Below are positions 17,236-27,038 of a stretch of 64,000 nucleotides of DNA, one piece after another. Origin of the DNA: Pseudomonadota bacterium (GTDB lineage: Bacteria > Pseudomonadota > Gammaproteobacteria > Burkholderiales > Rhodocyclaceae). Each line of letters begins with the position of its first letter. Position 1 is the stretch's first letter. Under the pieces are notes generated by a model. The model did not search any database, was not told where the DNA came from, and worked only from the letters and a program-made list of their open reading frames with translations. A program made the translations under genes and the position numbers. The DNA is taken from NCBI GenBank assembly GCA_018241725.1, contig JAFEDI010000144.1, forward strand, positions 1 to 64,000, given 5' to 3'.

Positions 17236-18282
17236 TTAACAAATCCGCGGCAGCTGTTCGCCGGCCAGCCAGTCCACCATGCGGCGGCCGCCGAAGGCGG
17301 TCTTCATCTGCACGAAGCGGTGGTCGTCGGCGATCACCTCGCCGACCTTCGCCGCCCGCGCACCGAGGGGATGGGCGCGCAGCGCGGCGAGCAGCCCATC
17401 GGCCTGCGCCGCCGGACAGACGGCGATCAGCTTGCCTTCGTTGGCGATGTTGAGCGGGTCGAGGCCGAGGAACTCGCAGGCGGCCGCGACCTGCGGATCC
17501 ACCGGGATAGCGGCTTCGTCAAGGACGATGCCAACCCCCGACTGCTGGGCGATCTCATTGAGGGTGGCGGCAAGGCCGCCACGGGTCGGGTCGCGCAACA
17601 GGCGCAGCTCCGGCGCAGCGTCCATCGCCACGGCGGCGAGGCCGTGCAGCGCGGCAGTGTCGGAGCGGATCGCCGAGTCGAAGGCCAGGTTCTCGCGCTG
17701 GGCCATGATCGCCATGCCGTGGTCACCGAGGGTGCCGGAGACAATCACCGCGTCGCCGGGCCGCGCGTTGGCGCCGGACAGCTCGCGCCCGGCCGGCAGT
17801 GCGCCGATGCCGGTGGTGGTGATGAAGATGCCGTCGCCCTTGCCCTTCTCGACCACCTTGGTATCGCCGGTGACCACCGGCACGCCGGCCTCCCTGGCCG
17901 CCGCGGCCATGCTCAGCACCACGCGCTGCAGGTCGGCCAGCGGGAAGCCCTCTTCGAGCACGAAGCTGGCGGCCAGGTACAGCGGGCGGGCGCCCATCAC
18001 CGCCACGTCGTTGATGGTGCCGTGCACGCACAGGCAGCCGATGTCGCCGCCGGGAAAGAACAGCGGCGACACCACGTGGGCGTCGGTGGCCACCACCAGG
18101 CGCTCGCCGGGGGCCGGCGCCGGCAGCACCGCGCCGTCGTCGCCGCGACGCAGCCATTCGTTGTCGAAGGCGCGGGCGAAGATGTCGCTGATGAGCTGGA
18201 CCATCGCGCGGCCGCCGCCGCCATGGGAGAGGTCCACGCTGCCGTGGCGCAGGTCGAGGGGACGGACGTAGGCTTTTTTCAT
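17236..18282 (-). CDS. hypE: HypE, carbamoyl dehydratase for CN ligands
   Basis: A 348-residue AIR-synthase-fold protein ending in the invariant PRIC, whose Cys receives the carbamoyl group from HypF and is dehydrated to thiocyanate. ATP-site segments such as VDLSHGGGGRAM, VVTGDTKVVEKGKGDG and RDPTRGGLAATLNEIA are intact. The ATG at 18282 (MKKAYVRPLDL) is chosen from family starts; the ribosome site there is weak. hypE is separated from hypD by two foreign genes, which is atypical. Confidence 0.95.
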   Translation of the reverse strand: MKKAYVRPLDLRHGSVDLSHGGGGRAMVQLISDIFARAFDNEWLRRGDDGAVLPAPAPGERLVVATDAHVVSPLFFPGGDIGCLCVHGTINDVAVMGARPLYLAASFVLEEGFPLADLQRVVLSMAAAAREAGVPVVTGDTKVVEKGKGDGIFITTTGIGALPAGRELSGANARPGDAVIVSGTLGDHGMAIMAQRENLAFDSAIRSDTAALHGLAAVAMDAAPELRLLRDPTRGGLAATLNEIAQQSGVGIVLDEAAIPVDPQVAAACEFLGLDPLNIANEGKLIAVCPAAQADGLLAALRAHPLGARAAKVGEVIADDHRFVQMKTAFGGRRMVDWLAGEQLPRIC

Positions 18283-18335
18283 TCTGCGGTCGGATGGGAG
18301 ACGAAGGGTCGGGGCGAGTGCGCTCGTCCCACGGA

Positions 18336-18692
18336 TCAGGGTTTGAAGGCGAACAGGTCCGGATGGCTGCGGTGGTAGCGGCGCAGGTTCAGCACCAGCG
18401 CCGGCACCAGGGAACGCACGCCGAAGGCCAGCGCCTCGTCCACCGTGCTGCGCTGGATGCTGTGCAGGCTGCGGGCGGTCATCGCCCAGCCGTCCCGGTC
18501 GAGGGACGACAGCGCGGCGGCCGCGTCGGCGGGCAGGTTGCCGAGGGAGTCGGCGATGACGATCAGACGGCGGATCGCCTCGTCGCGGGTCAGGCGCAGG
18601 GAGCACAGGGTCGCGTCGTCCACCCCGTCGATGAGGGTCAGGATCGCGTAGGCGGCATCCTCGACGATGCCGAGCAGGGCGCCGGTCAGCAT
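18336..18692 (-). CDS. Unknown 118-aa all-helical protein in hyp operon
   Basis: The product is predicted to be almost entirely alpha-helical, without signal peptide, membrane segment or metal motif. Notable stretches are EDAAYAILTLIDGVDDATL and RSTVDEALAFGVRSLVPALVLNLRRYHRSHPDL. I do not recognise a family. It lies between hypE and the FIST chemoreceptor on the same strand, with gaps of 53 and 99 bases, so it may have travelled with the chemoreceptor. Coding status is supported by strand, frame and position. Confidence 0.6.
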   Translation of the reverse strand: MLTGALLGIVEDAAYAILTLIDGVDDATLCSLRLTRDEAIRRLIVIADSLGNLPADAAAALSSLDRDGWAMTARSLHSIQRSTVDEALAFGVRSLVPALVLNLRRYHRSHPDLFAFKP

Positions 18693-18791
18693 GGCCGGCC
18701 CCCGCGCGTGGGGAGGTCACTGGGCAACATGGGCATGTCGTGTCGTTCGGGTGGGCCGTCCGGCACGGCACGCGCAGGCGTGCCCGCCGGG

Positions 18792-20822
18792 TCAGGCCCG
18801 GGTCAGTTGGCTCTCGGTCAGGTGTTTGAGGGTGTCGGCCACCGCCTTGGTGTGGCCGGCGGTCTCGGAGGTCTTGCCGCTGAAGGCCTGGATGTCGGTC
18901 AGCATGCCGGACAGCGTGGACACGTCGCCGGCCTGGCGCTCGATCTCCTGCGCGACGCGGCCGATCTCGCTGGCCAGCGTGGAGATGTCGGCACCGATCT
19001 CGCCGGCGCTGGTGCGGGACTTCTCGGCCAGCTTGCGCACCTCGTCGGCCACCACCGCGAAGCCGCGCCCCGCCTCACCGGCCCGGGCCGCCTCGATCGC
19101 CGCGTTGAGCGCCAGCAAATTGGTCTGGTCGGCGATCTGCTGGATGACCTCGACGACGCCCTGGATGCGACCGCTGGCCTGGGCCAGCTTGCGCGCGCTG
19201 TCGGCACTGTCGGCGGCCTGGTGGGTCAGCTCGCTGACCGTGCCGCCAGCTGCATTCACAACCTTTTCCTGCTCGTCGATGTGCGCGGACAGGTCGCCCA
19301 CCGAGCTATACAGATCGCCGGCGCAGCTCTCCAGCTGGTGGGCCATGTCGTCGCGCAGCGCGTGGGACGACTGCAGGGTCTGGCCGAGGCTGTTGAGGCC
19401 GTTCACCACCAGCGCGATGTTGTCGTCGAAGTTGGCCGGGTCGAGCTGGCTGCCGAAGGCCTCGGCCTGGTAGTCGGCGATCTGCTTGACGATGACCCGC
19501 GACAGGCCCGTGAGTTTGGCGCTCTGGCGGCGCAGGAAGAAGGCCTTGAACTCGCCGTAGTGGGCGACGAAGTTGTCCACGTAGTCGTCACGGAAAGGCG
19601 TGCCTTCCGGCACGCGGAAGAAGAACACCGCGGTGAGGGTCTGGTTCAGGTTGAGGCCGAGGATCTCGCCGAAGGTCGAGAAACCCGCCAGCTGCTTGCA
19701 CGGCAGCGCGCTGCCGACGCGGGACAGCTCCTTGTCGTTGTACAGGCGGCGCAGGATGCAGTCGTTGAGGATGCCGGCCACCGGCGCGCCGGGCTTGCCG
19801 GCCATGAAATTGCGGAAATCCTGCTCGGTGCTCTGCACCAGGCCGGTCCGGCGGACCAGCATCAGCTCCTCGCCCGGCGAGATATCGCAGTAGAAATTGA
19901 CGCGGCCGGCGCCCACGTCCACGTTCACCACCGAGCGGACGAAGATCTCCTTGCCGACCTGGATCGCGAAGGAATAATCGGCCAGCTTGCCTTCCAGCTG
20001 GGCCGCCTCGCAGCGGAAATGGCTGCACAGCGCGTCGATGAAGGGCACGATGCGGCCGTCGGCGGCGATCACCTGGCTGACGTAGCGCTGCTCCAGCGAC
20101 GCCCCGATGACCGGGAAGCGCGGACCGTCCGGCACGAAGTTCTGACTCTTCAGCACACCGAAGCGGGTACCCCTGGCCACCTTCAGGAAGGCGATCAGCG
20201 CGTGGTTCTCCAGGCGGCGCGTACCGTCGTGGATCCAGGTGTTCTTGAAGTCGAACTTGCCGCCAGCCGAGCCGCCGACGAACAGGCAGGGGAAGCGCCC
20301 GGAATCGTAGAGCGCCTCCATGAAGAAGGACTCGGACGCGGACAGGCCGTCGAACAGTACGTAGGCCAGCGTGTCCCGGTAGTCGATGTCCATGTCGAGG
20401 CGCACCGCCTCGATGTTGCGGGCGATGCGCGCCAGGCGCTCCTTCACCGGCACCTCGGACTTGCCACGGCGCAGGTCCTCGCAGGCCAGCGACACGGCGA
20501 CCACCTGTGCTCGGGCGATCAGCGAGGCGTCGAAGCATTGCAGCACCACCCGATCCCAGTGCTCGCCGGTGTGGCAGTACAGATTATCGGTCTCGCCACA
20601 CAGCTCGCCGGCAGTGGAACACAACATCACCGGCACGCCCGGGAAACGGGCGGTCACGGCGCGGGCAACCTGGTCGATATCCACGTGGGGCGACACATAG
20701 CCGCCGACGAAGGTCGGTGCGATGGCTGCGGACGCGAGGCGTTGGGCGACCTCGGAAGCGCGGCATTGCAGGGTCACCACACCCGGGGTCGGCGTCCCTC
20801 GCAGGCTTTTGAACAGGTTCAT
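18792..20822 (-). CDS. Cytoplasmic chemoreceptor with FIST sensory domain
   Basis: A 676-residue protein without membrane helices. Residues about 30-230 resemble the FIST N domain ([45 protein letters not shown]), about 240-400 FIST C ([18 protein letters not shown]), and 470-676 is a methyl-accepting signalling domain with the hairpin tip [44 protein letters not shown] domains are ligand sensors of uncertain specificity. It sits inside the hyp operon between hypD and hypE, so it may sense a signal tied to H2 oxidation (inference). It starts at ATG 20822. Confidence 0.9.
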   Translation of the reverse strand: MNLFKSLRGTPTPGVVTLQCRASEVAQRLASAAIAPTFVGGYVSPHVDIDQVARAVTARFPGVPVMLCSTAGELCGETDNLYCHTGEHWDRVVLQCFDASLIARAQVVAVSLACEDLRRGKSEVPVKERLARIARNIEAVRLDMDIDYRDTLAYVLFDGLSASESFFMEALYDSGRFPCLFVGGSAGGKFDFKNTWIHDGTRRLENHALIAFLKVARGTRFGVLKSQNFVPDGPRFPVIGASLEQRYVSQVIAADGRIVPFIDALCSHFRCEAAQLEGKLADYSFAIQVGKEIFVRSVVNVDVGAGRVNFYCDISPGEELMLVRRTGLVQSTEQDFRNFMAGKPGAPVAGILNDCILRRLYNDKELSRVGSALPCKQLAGFSTFGEILGLNLNQTLTAVFFFRVPEGTPFRDDYVDNFVAHYGEFKAFFLRRQSAKLTGLSRVIVKQIADYQAEAFGSQLDPANFDDNIALVVNGLNSLGQTLQSSHALRDDMAHQLESCAGDLYSSVGDLSAHIDEQEKVVNAAGGTVSELTHQAADSADSARKLAQASGRIQGVVEVIQQIADQTNLLALNAAIEAARAGEAGRGFAVVADEVRKLAEKSRTSAGEIGADISTLASEIGRVAQEIERQAGDVSTLSGMLTDIQAFSGKTSETAGHTKAVADTLKHLTESQLTRA

Positions 20823-20982
20823 CTTGTTGTCTCCTGGCTCGGCCTCGAACGGGCCCTATGGCGGCTTATCGGCCGCAACGAGACGAGATTTAACCCTGTT
20901 TCCGGTAATAAAGCACGTCCCGCGAACGGCCTGCCAAAGCCATTGTTCCCTTTCGATACAAGGACTTGGCGAAACCGCTCCA

Positions 20983-22122
20983 TCATGCAGCAACAACCGG
21001 GATATCGCGGAAGCGGCCGTAGGTGTAATGGGCCGCGCACGCCCCCTCGGACGACACCATGCACGAGCCCATCGGCGTCTCCGGCGTGCACACGGTGCCG
21101 AACAGCTTGCAGTCAAGAGGGGTCTTGACGCCGCGCAGGATGGCCCCGCATTCGCAGGACTTGTGGTCCGGCACGCCCTGGTAGTTCAGACCGAAACGCG
21201 CCTCCGCGTCGAAGTCGGCAAAGCGCTCGCGGATGCGCAGCGCCGAATAGGGCACCGTGCCGAGGCCACGCCATTCGAAGTCGCGGCGCAGCTCGAAGAT
21301 CTCCGACACCAGGGCCTGGGCCTTCAGGTTGCCGTCCTCGCTGACGGCGCGGGAGAACTCGTTCTCGACTTCAGCCCGGCCCTCATTTACCTGACGCACC
21401 AGCATGCGGATCGCCTGCATTACGTCGAGGGGCTCGAAGCCGGCGATCACCACCGGCTTGCGGTACTCCTCGGCGAAGTACGCGTACGGGCGGCTGCCGA
21501 TCACGGTGCTGACGTGGGCCGGCCCGATGAAACCGTCCAGCGGCACCGTGCCCAGTTCGCGCACCTCCGGCGATTCGAGGATCGCGGTGATCGCCGATGG
21601 CGTCAGCACATGGCAGCACAGCACGCTGAAATTCTTCAGGCCCAGCTGGGCGGCCTGGCGGATCACCAGCGCGGTGGGTGGCGTGGTGGTCTCGAAGCCG
21701 ATCGCGAAGAAAACCACCTGCCGCTGGGGCTCCTTCTGCGCCAGCGCCAAGGCATCGGCCGCCGAATAGATCATGCGGATGTCGGCGCCCCTGGCCCGCG
21801 CGCGCAGCATCGACAGCCCGCCGGAGGCCGGCACGCGCAGGGTGTCGCCGTAGGTGCACACGGTGACGCCGCACTCCAGCGCCAGGCCGATGGCCTGGTC
21901 GATGCGGCCAATGGGCAGCACGCAAACCGGGCAGCCGGGGCCATGGATCATGCGCACCTGGGGCGGCAACAGGTCGGCAACACCGTAACGGGAGATCGCG
22001 TGGGTATGCCCGCCGCAGAACTCCATGAAGGCATAGCGCCGATCCGGCCGCGCCTCGCGGGCGATGGCCTCGGCGAGGCCGCGGGCGACCTCTCCGTCGC
22101 GGAATTCGTCCACGTACTTCAT
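20983..22122 (-). CDS. hypD: HypD, Fe(CN)2CO assembly scaffold
   Basis: The 379-residue protein has the HypD core motifs: MEFCGGHTHAISRYG, HGPGCPVCVLP, ATP-independent FAIGFETTTPPTA, GFIGPAHVSTVIGS and the C-terminal Cys set CKLFGTVCTPETPMGSCMVSSEGACAAH that binds a [4Fe-4S] cluster. With HypC it assembles the Fe(CN)2CO unit from HypE-bound thiocyanate. It overlaps hypC by four bases. A 160-base gap separates it from the chemoreceptor gene. Confidence 0.96.
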   Translation of the reverse strand: MKYVDEFRDGEVARGLAEAIAREARPDRRYAFMEFCGGHTHAISRYGVADLLPPQVRMIHGPGCPVCVLPIGRIDQAIGLALECGVTVCTYGDTLRVPASGGLSMLRARARGADIRMIYSAADALALAQKEPQRQVVFFAIGFETTTPPTALVIRQAAQLGLKNFSVLCCHVLTPSAITAILESPEVRELGTVPLDGFIGPAHVSTVIGSRPYAYFAEEYRKPVVIAGFEPLDVMQAIRMLVRQVNEGRAEVENEFSRAVSEDGNLKAQALVSEIFELRRDFEWRGLGTVPYSALRIRERFADFDAEARFGLNYQGVPDHKSCECGAILRGVKTPLDCKLFGTVCTPETPMGSCMVSSEGACAAHYTYGRFRDIPVVAA

Positions 22123-22361
22123 GCGGATGCTGCCTCGCCAGCCACGTCGATGCCGGCTTCCTTCATCAGCGCCAGCGTGCGCTCGGCCTCTTCCGGGTCG
22201 AGGCGGGTCAGCGCGTAGCCCACGTGGACGATCACGTAGTCACCGGGCAGCACGTCATCCACCAGTTCGAGGGAAATCGTCTTGCGCACGCCACCCAGGT
22301 CCACCAGGGCCTGGCCGTCGGGCAGGAGTTCAACCACGCGGGTCGGAATTGCGAGACACAT
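22119..22361 (-). CDS. hypC: HypC, Fe-ligand chaperone
   Basis: An 80-residue protein starting MCLAIPTRVVEL; the Cys2 exposed after Met removal is the functional iron ligand of HypC/HybG chaperones. It works with HypD and then delivers the iron unit to the large subunit. The ATG at 22361 is fixed by the MC-[LI]-[AG]-[IV]-P motif. It lies 37 bases after hypF. HupF (29035-29340) is its paralogue. Confidence 0.95.
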   Translation of the reverse strand: MCLAIPTRVVELLPDGQALVDLGGVRKTISLELVDDVLPGDYVIVHVGYALTRLDPEEAERTLALMKEAGIDVAGEAASA

Positions 22362-22398
22362 GAAATCAGTCCTTCCTGTTGTCGGGCAGCCCGGCTGC

Positions 22399-24774
22399 TC
22401 ACCACACGCCCCGCGCCAGCTGCGCGCGGGCCACCCAGGCCTGGCCGAGGGCCACGCCACCGTCGCTGGGAGGCGCATGCTGGGCTTCGAAGACCTTCAG
22501 CCCGCGGGCCTGCAGGCGCGCGCGCAGACCGCTGGCGAGCAGGCGGTTGTGCAGGCAGCCGCCGGACAGCGCGACCTGGCGGATTCCGGTGGAGAGGGCC
22601 GCATTGCCGAGCCACTGGGCCAGGCCATCAATGAGGCCAGCATGGAAGCGGGCCGCGCCGCGCGCCGCATCGTCCTCGTCGGCCAGGTGATTGAGCAGCG
22701 GATACAGATTGAGCACAGACAGGCCTGCCTCCGGGCGTTCGTCGATGTAGTAGCTGCCTGGCAGTGCCCGGCAGCTACCGGAGGCCCGCGCAAGGGTTTC
22801 GAGCAGCATCGCCGCCTGGCCTTCGAAAGTCATCGTGTCGCAGATGCCGAGCAGACCGACCGCCGCATCGAACCAGCGGCCGAGGCTGGTGGTCGGCGGG
22901 CAGCGGGTGCCCTTCTGCAACATCGCCAGCACCTGCTCCACGGCCTGATCGGGGAAGCGCGAGCTCGCCTCCGCCCCCCGCCCCAGCGCGTGCAGCACGC
23001 CGCAGGCCATGCGCCACGGCTCCCGCGCCGCGCGGTCGCCGCCGGGCAGCGGCAGTGGGCTGAGGTGGCCGAGGCGGCGGAACTCGGCGCCGTCCACGTA
23101 GAGCAGCTCGCCGCCCCACGGCATTCCATCGGTGCCGAGGCCGACGCCGTCAGCAGCCAGGCCGAGCACCGGCCCTGCAAGGCGATGCTCGGCGCACACC
23201 GCGGCCAGATGGGCGTGATGGTGCTGGACGGCGATCGCCGGAATATCGAGGCGCTCGGCCAGGGCCAAAGCAGCCTGCGTCGAGTAGTAATCGGGATGGG
23301 CGTCGTGGGCCACCGCCGCCGGCCGCACCGACAGGATGGACTGCAGGTGTTCGGCCACCTCGTCCAGCGCCGCGCAGGCGGCCGGGTTGTCGAGGCCGCC
23401 GATGTGCTGGGACAGGAAGGCCTCACGCCCACGGGCCAGGCACAGGGTCGCCTTGAGATGGGCGCCGAAGGCCAGCACCGCCGGGCCGTCGTCGGGCAGC
23501 GGCAGGGACAACGGCGTGAAGCCCCGCGCCCGGCGCATGAACTGGATGCCGGCGCCGGCGGCCTCATGGGGCCCCGCGGGCAGATCCGGCCGCAGGCGCA
23601 GCACCGAGTCGTCGCAGCGCACGACGATGTCCCGGTCGTGCATCAGCAGCACGTCGGCAATGTCGGCCAGACGCTCGAAGGCTTCGGCATTGTCCTTCAC
23701 CAGCGGCTCGCCATGGGGATTGGCGCTGGTCATCACGAGGCCCAGTGGCTGTGCATCGGCCAGCCACGCGGTGCCGGCCGGCCGGCCGGCGGCCTCGTGG
23801 AAGAGCAGGTATTGCAGCGGCGTGTAGGGCAGCATCACGCCGACTTCATCGAGGCCCGGTGCAATGCCCGGGAACATCCGGTCGAAGCCCGGCAGTTTTT
23901 CCAGCAGCACGATCGGCCGCTCGGGGCTCTCCAGCGCCGTGGCTTCCGCTTCCGACACGCGCGCCCAGCGCTTCACGCTGGCCAGGTTGGCGAACATCAG
24001 CGCCAGCGGCTTGTGCGGGCGGCGCTTGCGCACCCGCAAGCGGGTCACCGCATCGCCTTCCGCCGCGTCGCAGGCCAGATGGAAACCGCCCAGCCCCTTC
24101 AGCGCGACGATCTCGCCGAGCTGCAGGCGGCGCAGCGTCTCGCCAACCGGATCGCGGGCCAGCGCACGGACGCCGTGGGGCTCGTAGAGGCTGAGCTGCG
24201 GGCCACAGACCGGGCAGGCGTTGGGCTCGGCATGGAAGCGCCGGTCGCCCTGGAAGGCATATTCGGCCTCACAGTGCGGACACTGCGGGAAGGCCGCCAT
24301 GCTGGTGTTGGCGCGGTCGTAGGGCAGGCGACGGGTGATCGTGTAGCGCGGGCCGCAGTTGGTGCAGTTGATGAAGGCGTAGCGCCAGCGGCGGTCGTCC
24401 GGGTCGCATAGTTCACCGAGGCAGGATGGGCAAATCGCGGTGTCCGGGCCGATGGCGGTGGCCACCGCGCCGTCGGCGCTGGGCAGGATCAGGAACTCGG
24501 TGCGCGCCAGGTCCGGCGCGATGACCTCCGGCTCGACGGCATCGACCCGCGCCAGTGGCGGCGCTTCGTTGGCCAGGCACTGGGTGAAGGCATCAAGGAT
24601 GGCTTCACCACCCTGGATCTCGATCTCCACGCCGGCACCGTCGTTGCGCACCCAGCCGGTCAGACCGAGCTTCCGGGCGAAACGGTAGACGAAGGGCCGG
24701 AACCCCACACCCTGCACGACGCCGCGCACGCGCAAGCGACGAGCGACACAGGTCGGGTCGACGATCATCAGCAT
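22399..24774 (-). CDS. hypF: HypF carbamoyltransferase
   Basis: A 791-residue protein with the standard order: acylphosphatase domain (residues 12-100, VRGVVQGVGFRPFVYRFA), two zinc-finger blocks (CPSCLGELCDP...CTNCGPRYT; CPHCEAEY...CPVCGPQL), YrdC-like domain, and a Kae1-like C-terminal domain with VQHHHAHLAAVCAEH and LSGGCLHNRLLA. It makes a carbamoyl-adenylate from carbamoyl phosphate and transfers the carbamoyl to HypE. The ATG at 24774 follows AGGGG, seven bases after the hypB stop. Confidence 0.95.
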   Translation of the reverse strand: MLMIVDPTCVARRLRVRGVVQGVGFRPFVYRFARKLGLTGWVRNDGAGVEIEIQGGEAILDAFTQCLANEAPPLARVDAVEPEVIAPDLARTEFLILPSADGAVATAIGPDTAICPSCLGELCDPDDRRWRYAFINCTNCGPRYTITRRLPYDRANTSMAAFPQCPHCEAEYAFQGDRRFHAEPNACPVCGPQLSLYEPHGVRALARDPVGETLRRLQLGEIVALKGLGGFHLACDAAEGDAVTRLRVRKRRPHKPLALMFANLASVKRWARVSEAEATALESPERPIVLLEKLPGFDRMFPGIAPGLDEVGVMLPYTPLQYLLFHEAAGRPAGTAWLADAQPLGLVMTSANPHGEPLVKDNAEAFERLADIADVLLMHDRDIVVRCDDSVLRLRPDLPAGPHEAAGAGIQFMRRARGFTPLSLPLPDDGPAVLAFGAHLKATLCLARGREAFLSQHIGGLDNPAACAALDEVAEHLQSILSVRPAAVAHDAHPDYYSTQAALALAERLDIPAIAVQHHHAHLAAVCAEHRLAGPVLGLAADGVGLGTDGMPWGGELLYVDGAEFRRLGHLSPLPLPGGDRAAREPWRMACGVLHALGRGAEASSRFPDQAVEQVLAMLQKGTRCPPTTSLGRWFDAAVGLLGICDTMTFEGQAAMLLETLARASGSCRALPGSYYIDERPEAGLSVLNLYPLLNHLADEDDAARGAARFHAGLIDGLAQWLGNAALSTGIRQVALSGGCLHNRLLASGLRARLQARGLKVFEAQHAPPSDGGVALGQAWVARAQLARGVW

Positions 24775-24781
24775 CGGCGCG

Positions 24782-25834
24782 TCACCCCTTGGCGGCGAGC
24801 TGAGCTTCCAACTCGGCAATGCGCGCGCGCAGCTGATCGACAGTGCGCTGGCGACCGGCACGGGCCTCGTCGAGGCGGGCGTCGATCCACCCCAGCCAGT
24901 CGGCGAAGCCGGCACCGGTGGTGGCGGAGACCTGGATCACTTCGAGCCTGGGATTGACCCGCCGCGCGAAATCGATGGCCTTCTGCACGTCGAAGCTCAG
25001 GTAAGGCAGCAGGTCGATCTTGTTCACCAGCATCAGGCGCGCGGCGGCGAACATGTCCGGATACTTGAGGGGCTTGTCCTCCCCTTCGGTCACCGACAGC
25101 ACCACCACCTTGGCTGCCTCGCCCAGGTCGAAGGCAGCCGGGCAGACCAGATTGCCGACGTTCTCGACGAGCAGCACGCTGTCTTCCGGCGGGCTCAGTT
25201 TTTCGAGCGCGCGGCCGACCATGTGGGCGTCCAGATGGCAGCCCTTGCCGGTGTTGATCTGCAGCGCCGGCGCCCCGGTGGCACGGATGCGCTCGGCGTC
25301 GAAGCTGGTCTGCTGGTCGCCCTCGACGACGGCGACCGGCACCTGGTTCTTCAACTCTTCGATGGTGCGCACCAGCAGCGTGGTCTTGCCGGAGCCCGGA
25401 CTGGACACCAGGTTCAGGGCCAGGATGCCCCGGTCGGCCAGCCAGCCGCGGTTGCGCTCGGCGTAGCCGTCGTTCTTGGCGAGGATGTTCTGCTCGATCC
25501 TGACCATCTGCGCCTGGCTCATGCCCGGCGCGTGGGCACCGGCCGGGCCCTGGCCGTAGTGCACGCTGTCATCGCCGTGCTCGTGGATGTGCTCGCCTTC
25601 ATGGACGTGATCATGCGCATGCACGGAGCCGTCGGCGTGGCGGTGCGTGTGCCCATGGGCGCCGGCCGGCACCCACTGGTAGGGGGCGTGGCTGTGCGCA
25701 TGCTCGTCCGTGTGGTGATGGGTATGGCGGTGCACGGTGCCGTCGGCGTGCACGTGCTCGTGTTCATGCTCGTGATCGAGGGCTTCACCCTCCAGGCGGG
25801 TTTCTCCGGTTCCGCAACCGCACACATTGCACAT
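24782..25834 (-). CDS. hypB: HypB, His-rich GTPase for nickel insertion
   Basis: A 350-residue SIMIBI GTPase. The N-terminus CNVCGCG is the high-affinity nickel site; residues 19-100 are a His/Asp/Glu-rich stretch with more than 30 His ([14 protein letters not shown] and similar), typical of nickel-storing HypB. The GTPase motifs follow: [36 protein letters not shown] and NKIDLLP. HypB with HypA loads nickel into hydrogenase precursors. The C-terminal tail (about 325-350) is a coiled coil. Confidence 0.96.
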   Translation of the reverse strand: MCNVCGCGTGETRLEGEALDHEHEHEHVHADGTVHRHTHHHTDEHAHSHAPYQWVPAGAHGHTHRHADGSVHAHDHVHEGEHIHEHGDDSVHYGQGPAGAHAPGMSQAQMVRIEQNILAKNDGYAERNRGWLADRGILALNLVSSPGSGKTTLLVRTIEELKNQVPVAVVEGDQQTSFDAERIRATGAPALQINTGKGCHLDAHMVGRALEKLSPPEDSVLLVENVGNLVCPAAFDLGEAAKVVVLSVTEGEDKPLKYPDMFAAARLMLVNKIDLLPYLSFDVQKAIDFARRVNPRLEVIQVSATTGAGFADWLGWIDARLDEARAGRQRTVDQLRARIAELEAQLAAKG

Positions 25835-25848
25835 GTCTCAAACCACCT

Positions 25849-26190
25849 TCATTCGATTTCCAGTTCCTTGACCCGCATCTCGGTACCGCCGGTGGCCTGC
25901 ACCTGGTAGCTGCCGCATTTCGGGCACGGATCGTACAGCGCGGCGACGGGCACCGTCTCGGCACACTGCATGCACCAGCCGCTGCCCGGCACGCTGTCGA
26001 TCTGCAACACGGCCCCGGCGGCGATGCTGTCCTGCATCACCACGTCGAAGCAGAAGCGCAGGCTATCCGGCTCCACCGACGACAGCTGGCCGATCTCCAG
26101 CACCACCGTCTTCACCTTATTGAAGCCCTGGCTGCGCCCGGCGTCCTCGACAATCTGGCGGATCCCTTCCGCCAGCGACATTTCATGCAT
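25849..26190 (-). CDS. hypA: HypA, nickel metallochaperone
   Basis: A 113-residue protein starting MHEMSLAEG, whose His2 is the nickel ligand, and containing the zinc site CMQCAETVPVAALYDPCPKCG (two CXXC pairs). HypA transfers nickel with HypB to the large subunit. The ATG at 26190 is chosen to give the invariant MHE start; it overlaps hupK by eight bases. Confidence 0.95.
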   Translation of the reverse strand: MHEMSLAEGIRQIVEDAGRSQGFNKVKTVVLEIGQLSSVEPDSLRFCFDVVMQDSIAAGAVLQIDSVPGSGWCMQCAETVPVAALYDPCPKCGSYQVQATGGTEMRVKELEIE

Positions 26191-27022
26191 CCGCGATCTC
26201 CACTTCATACGGCACGCAGGGGTCGAGCAACAATACCGCCCGCTCCACCGCCTCCTGCGCCGCGGCCCGCGTCGGCAAATCGGCGGGCAGCAGCTTCACG
26301 ATACCCGTTTCACTGGAGAAATTGCGATCCGTCGGCGCCTCCACGCGCCAGCCGGCAACACGCCCCCCGTCCATCCGCACCTCATGGCGCAACGCGCCGC
26401 GAGCCGTGTGGATCCACGCCTCACCGTATCCGACTGCGGGACGCCCGCCACTCCCATGGGGATAGACGTCATCCAGCGCAAGGGATTCCAGCGCGGCGCG
26501 GAATGCCGCCAGGCGGGCCTCGAGCCCCCGGCGAACAGCCGACGCGCCATCCGCGTCCAGGCGGCTCAAACCCGGCGCCAGCAGCCCGCCGTTGCCATCG
26601 CCGCCCAGGGTTTCGTCCAGAACCCTCGCGGTCGCCACCGTCAGGGCCGAGCGGCCCTTCCCGCGCACGCTGCGCCAGGCCGCGAAGGCCGCGGTCTGCG
26701 GCGCCGCGCCGAAATGCCGCGGCCAGTCGAGCAGCAGACGCCACAGGTGTTCGTGCAGGCACTCGGCCCACAGCCGCCAGCTTTCCGGTGGCTCCTCGGT
26801 GGCCCACCCGGACGCCAGCAGCGCCAGCCGCCCCGCTTCCCGCTGGGCGTGACCGCACAGGCTGAAGTACAGCGGCACGCGGGCCAGCGCCTGCTCCGGC
26901 GCCACTCCGAGGAGGGCCTGGGTGACCGGCGGCCGGACCAGGCTGAGCTGCCAGTCGTGCAGGCTCCCGGCAGTCCAGCACGCCCGCACATGCAGCCCTC
27001 CAGCCAGGGAAGCACTCGTCAC
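26183..27022 (-). CDS. hupK: HupK/HoxV hydrogenase maturation factor
   Basis: A 279-residue protein remotely like the hydrogenase large subunit. It keeps a vestige of the C-terminal motif (LLLDPCVPYEVEI) but lacks the second Cys of the CXXC. HupK/HoxV is a scaffold in which the iron centre is thought to be handled before transfer to HupL in oxygen-tolerant systems. The GTG at 27022 is chosen because GGGAGGGG precedes it and the upstream frame overlaps hupJ without family features. It lies 16 bases after hupJ. Confidence 0.85.
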   Translation of the reverse strand: MTSASLAGGLHVRACWTAGSLHDWQLSLVRPPVTQALLGVAPEQALARVPLYFSLCGHAQREAGRLALLASGWATEEPPESWRLWAECLHEHLWRLLLDWPRHFGAAPQTAAFAAWRSVRGKGRSALTVATARVLDETLGGDGNGGLLAPGLSRLDADGASAVRRGLEARLAAFRAALESLALDDVYPHGSGGRPAVGYGEAWIHTARGALRHEVRMDGGRVAGWRVEAPTDRNFSSETGIVKLLPADLPTRAAAQEAVERAVLLLDPCVPYEVEIADA

Positions 27023-27038
27023 GGTTACCCCTCCCGCC

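Noticed and set aside
18294-21128. A 944-codon open frame on the plus strand opposite hypE and the FIST receptor
   Set aside because: High GC removes stop codons in the antisense frame; the translation has no domain and the other strand encodes clear hypE and receptor motifs.
22282-24411. A 709-codon plus-strand frame opposite hypF
   Set aside because: Low-complexity translation without domains, fully covered by hypF.
25555-25790. Possible DNA tandem repeat in hypB (CAC/CAT-rich)
   Set aside because: It encodes the known His-rich nickel-storage stretch and is irregular in spacing.
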